Source of the DNA: JAGOUB01 sp964648045
Lineage (GTDB): Bacteria; Patescibacteriota; Gracilibacteria; Peribacterales; Peribacteraceae
Assembly (NCBI GenBank): GCA_964648045.1
Contig: CAZYNU010000003.1
Span: 1-64,000 of the forward strand
Direction of reading: 5' to 3'
Length of the DNA stretch: 64,000 nt
The notes below the pieces were generated by a model that saw nothing but the letters and a program-made list of their open reading frames with translations, did not search any database and had not been told where the DNA came from. The stretch's first letter is position 1. Each line of letters starts with the position of its first letter. The translations under genes were made by a program, and so were the position numbers. Of this stretch, positions 62,219-64,000 are shown in pieces.

Positions 62219-62983
62219 TTAGGCCTGCGCCAAGCTCAACAGCTTCTGCTTCACCGCCTCGTCGTAGGGCTCAAGCTTGTTGATGCGGCGATAGGTCTCC
62301 TCCGCGTGCTCCTTGTCGCCGATCTGCAGGTAGCATTCGGCGAGCAGGTGCAGAATTTCGGTGTCGCGCGCCAGGAAGCTCGACGCCTTTTCGAGCAACG
62401 GGATAGCCTCAGCGAAGCGCTGGGCGGCGATGCAGGCACGGCCAAGAGCGGCGGCGCGACCTGGGTTCTTCGGATCGAGGTTCAACGCCTCCTGATAGGC
62501 AAAGCAGGCGTCGACATACTTGCCCTGGCGGTAGTAGGCCAAGCCGAGGTTGGCATGGAAGCTCACCTCGTCACGCTCCTTCAGCAGCTCGCGATACATG
62601 GCTTCGGCCTTGGGCTCGCGATTGCTCGTGAGATAGAGTTTGGCGAGTTGGGCCTTTACGTCCTGAGCGTGAGGCTGGATCGTGAGGGCTTGGATGTAGA
62701 GGCGCTCGGCCTCTTCGGTCTTTTCTTGAGCCAGAGCCTTTTCGGCCAGGCGTACGAACGAGCGCACTTGCTGCAACTCAATGGCCGAAGTGCGTGGATC
62801 TTTAGAGGGACGCTCCACCACCGTCTCTTCCACCATCACGGCGCCGCGATCCTCGGCCGATTGCAGCCGCTGGCGGATGCTGCGGACGAAGCGCCGGACG
62901 GCACGCTGCTTGAGCAAGAGTTTGCCCAGCAGGATACCGGCGAGAATACTGGCCGATCCAATGAGAACGACGAGGTAGACCAT
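62219..62983 (-). CDS. membrane-anchored TPR protein
   Basis: A 254-aa protein with one N-terminal membrane helix (VYLVVLIGSASILAGILLG), a basic stretch, and four or so TPR units from about residue 75 (FVRLAEKALAQEKTEEAERL, LGLAYYRQGKYVDACFAYQE, LHLLAECYLQIGDKEHAEET). It likely holds protein complexes at the membrane. Start ATG 62983 is 9 nt after TGTAAT; seven upstream codons in frame are less likely. Confidence 0.88.
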   Translation of the reverse strand: MVYLVVLIGSASILAGILLGKLLLKQRAVRRFVRSIRQRLQSAEDRGAVMVEETVVERPSKDPRTSAIELQQVRSFVRLAEKALAQEKTEEAERLYIQALTIQPHAQDVKAQLAKLYLTSNREPKAEAMYRELLKERDEVSFHANLGLAYYRQGKYVDACFAYQEALNLDPKNPGRAAALGRACIAAQRFAEAIPLLEKASSFLARDTEILHLLAECYLQIGDKEHAEETYRRINKLEPYDEAVKQKLLSLAQA

Positions 62984-63125
62984 GGAACCGGGATTACACG
63001 GCAAATCAGCCTAGCAGCGTAAAAGATAGGTGACAAGGCGCCAGAAACCCAAACTCGACAGTTCGTCACGGCTGGGGCCAGGTCAGATTCGGCACCCGGT
63101 CGCCCCGCTACCACGTCATCACCGA

Positions 63126-63157
63126 AACCCGCGGCTGCCGTTTCAGGCAACCGCGGG
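63126..63157 (-). terminator. hairpin after the SIMPL-domain gene
   Basis: Stem CCCGCGG/CCGCGGG with inner TGCC/GGCA, 16 nt after the stop, followed only by TTTC. Confidence 0.6.
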
Positions 63158-63172
63158 GAGCGACAGCGAGTC

Positions 63173-63925
63173 TTAGCGCAACTCGTACGTCAGCGACACG
63201 TTCACCACTACCTCCTGATCTCCGCTCGGCACATCCAACTTCGCCTCGTTGGCCACGGCACCAGCCATCATATCGCGGGCGTACATCACGGGCGGATAGT
63301 ATCCGCCGCCGTTCTCGCTGAAGGCGGTCATGCGACCAAGAGAGCCGCCGAGCTGGCCGGCCAGCTCTTGTGCCTTCTCTTTGGCTTCGGCAATCGCCTC
63401 GGCGCGAGCGACATCACGCAAAGCTTCGGGGTCGTCGATGGTGAATGACACACCACCGATTTGATTGGCGCCACTAGACGCAGCGAGCGAGAGCACGTCG
63501 CCCACTTTGGCGGTATCGCGCACCTTCACCGAGAGCGTCTGGCCGGCCTGGTAGCCGCGAGGGATCGTGCGACCATCGCTATAGTCGTAGACGGGATAGA
63601 GCGAGAGAGATTGTGTCGAGATGTCACCCTCGGCAATGCCTTGCTGCTTCAGTGAGGCGATGATCTTCTGCATGCGCGTACCCAGATCTTTGGTAGCGCC
63701 CTCGGCCGAAGGCAGACGATCGGTCTGGACGCCAAAAGACAACATGGCGATGTCCGGCGTACCCATCACTTTCCCCTCGCCGCTCACCGAGATGACGACG
63801 GGCGGATGGCGAACGGCATCGTTTTCGATGTGTTTGCCGGCCAGGTAGAACCCGCCGCCCAGGGCAACGGCGATAATGAGGGCCCACACGGGCGGGCGAA
63901 CGTTGACGGTGGTCGATTCAGCCAT
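63173..63925 (-). CDS. exported SIMPL-domain (DUF541) protein
   Basis: A 250-aa protein with an N-terminal anchor (VWALIIAVALGGGFYLAG) and the SIMPL domain from about residue 45 (VISVSGEGKVMGTPDIAMLS, then QTLSVKVRDTAKVGDVL and AEAIAEAKEKAQELAGQLG). Family members are periplasmic or lipid-anchored proteins of unclear function, linked to oxidative stress in some bacteria. Start ATG 63925 has a C/T-rich leader (CTTCCCTCCCTTCCTT), no SD, after TTGCGG-16-TACCAT. Confidence 0.93.
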   Translation of the reverse strand: MAESTTVNVRPPVWALIIAVALGGGFYLAGKHIENDAVRHPPVVISVSGEGKVMGTPDIAMLSFGVQTDRLPSAEGATKDLGTRMQKIIASLKQQGIAEGDISTQSLSLYPVYDYSDGRTIPRGYQAGQTLSVKVRDTAKVGDVLSLAASSGANQIGGVSFTIDDPEALRDVARAEAIAEAKEKAQELAGQLGGSLGRMTAFSENGGGYYPPVMYARDMMAGAVANEAKLDVPSGDQEVVVNVSLTYELR

Positions 63926-64000
63926 AAGGAAGGGAGGGAAGAACAAATAGGATGGTAGAGGAAAGGACCTCCTCCGCAATCTTCTACGGATGACGATACT

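Overview
The window is about 64 kb of a GC-rich bacterial scaffold; one run of ten Ns (23435-23444) shows it was joined from reads or contigs. It holds the 5' third of a 23S rRNA gene, about 57 protein genes, tRNA-Trp and tRNA-Asp. The mix suggests a Patescibacteria/CPR-type organism, perhaps near Peregrinibacteria or Peribacteria. That placement is an inference from gene style (FemAB-like protein, large Cys-rich and SLH surface proteins, many small orphan genes, 23S not linked to 16S in view). UGA is used as a stop throughout, so the UGA-as-Gly CPR lineages are excluded.

Layout. 1-8.4 kb: 23S rRNA, a candidate small RNA, a tiny membrane protein, rpoB, an L,D-transpeptidase, Mn-type superoxide dismutase and a FemAB-like transferase. 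8.4-20.4 kb: cell-surface block with a 1427-aa SLH protein and two Cys-rich repeat proteins, interrupted by cysS. 20.5-36.9 kb: housekeeping and stress genes (uvrB, galU, hsp20, uppP, recJ, dnaJ, jag, HU, topA) plus two exported proteins. 37-43.4 kb: tRNA-Trp, two small membrane-protein cassettes, an M23 peptidase, and a 940-aa unknown protein convergent with a TrmB-like regulator. 43.5-47.1 kb: island of six small unknown genes with strong Shine-Dalgarno (SD) sites and structured leaders. 47.3-51.7 kb: cell-wall genes (glycosyltransferase, FtsQ-like, D,D-carboxypeptidase, LysM-M23). 51.7-54.5 kb: tRNA-Asp, a hairpin-leader cassette, a planctomycete-like DUF1559 pseudopilin and a dCMP deaminase-like protein. 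54.5-64 kb: gatCA, rnpA-yidC, serS, class I aldolase, TPR and SIMPL proteins.

Two expression styles run side by side. Core genes mostly lack an SD site. Many have a -10 hexamer, then exactly six bases, then the start codon, so the mRNA should be leaderless; others have a pyrimidine-rich leader. Two of these (dnaJ, recJ) appear to start at AUC. In contrast, five scattered small orphan genes share an AT-rich TTGACA promoter, a hairpin starting 8-9 nt after the -10 box, usually an SD site, and in most cases a terminator. Other points of interest are two tRNA genes each preceded by a copy of its own first ~20 nt, a 100-nt perfect repeat in front of two diverged paralogs, and a 23-bp palindrome over the promoter of the 940-aa gene.
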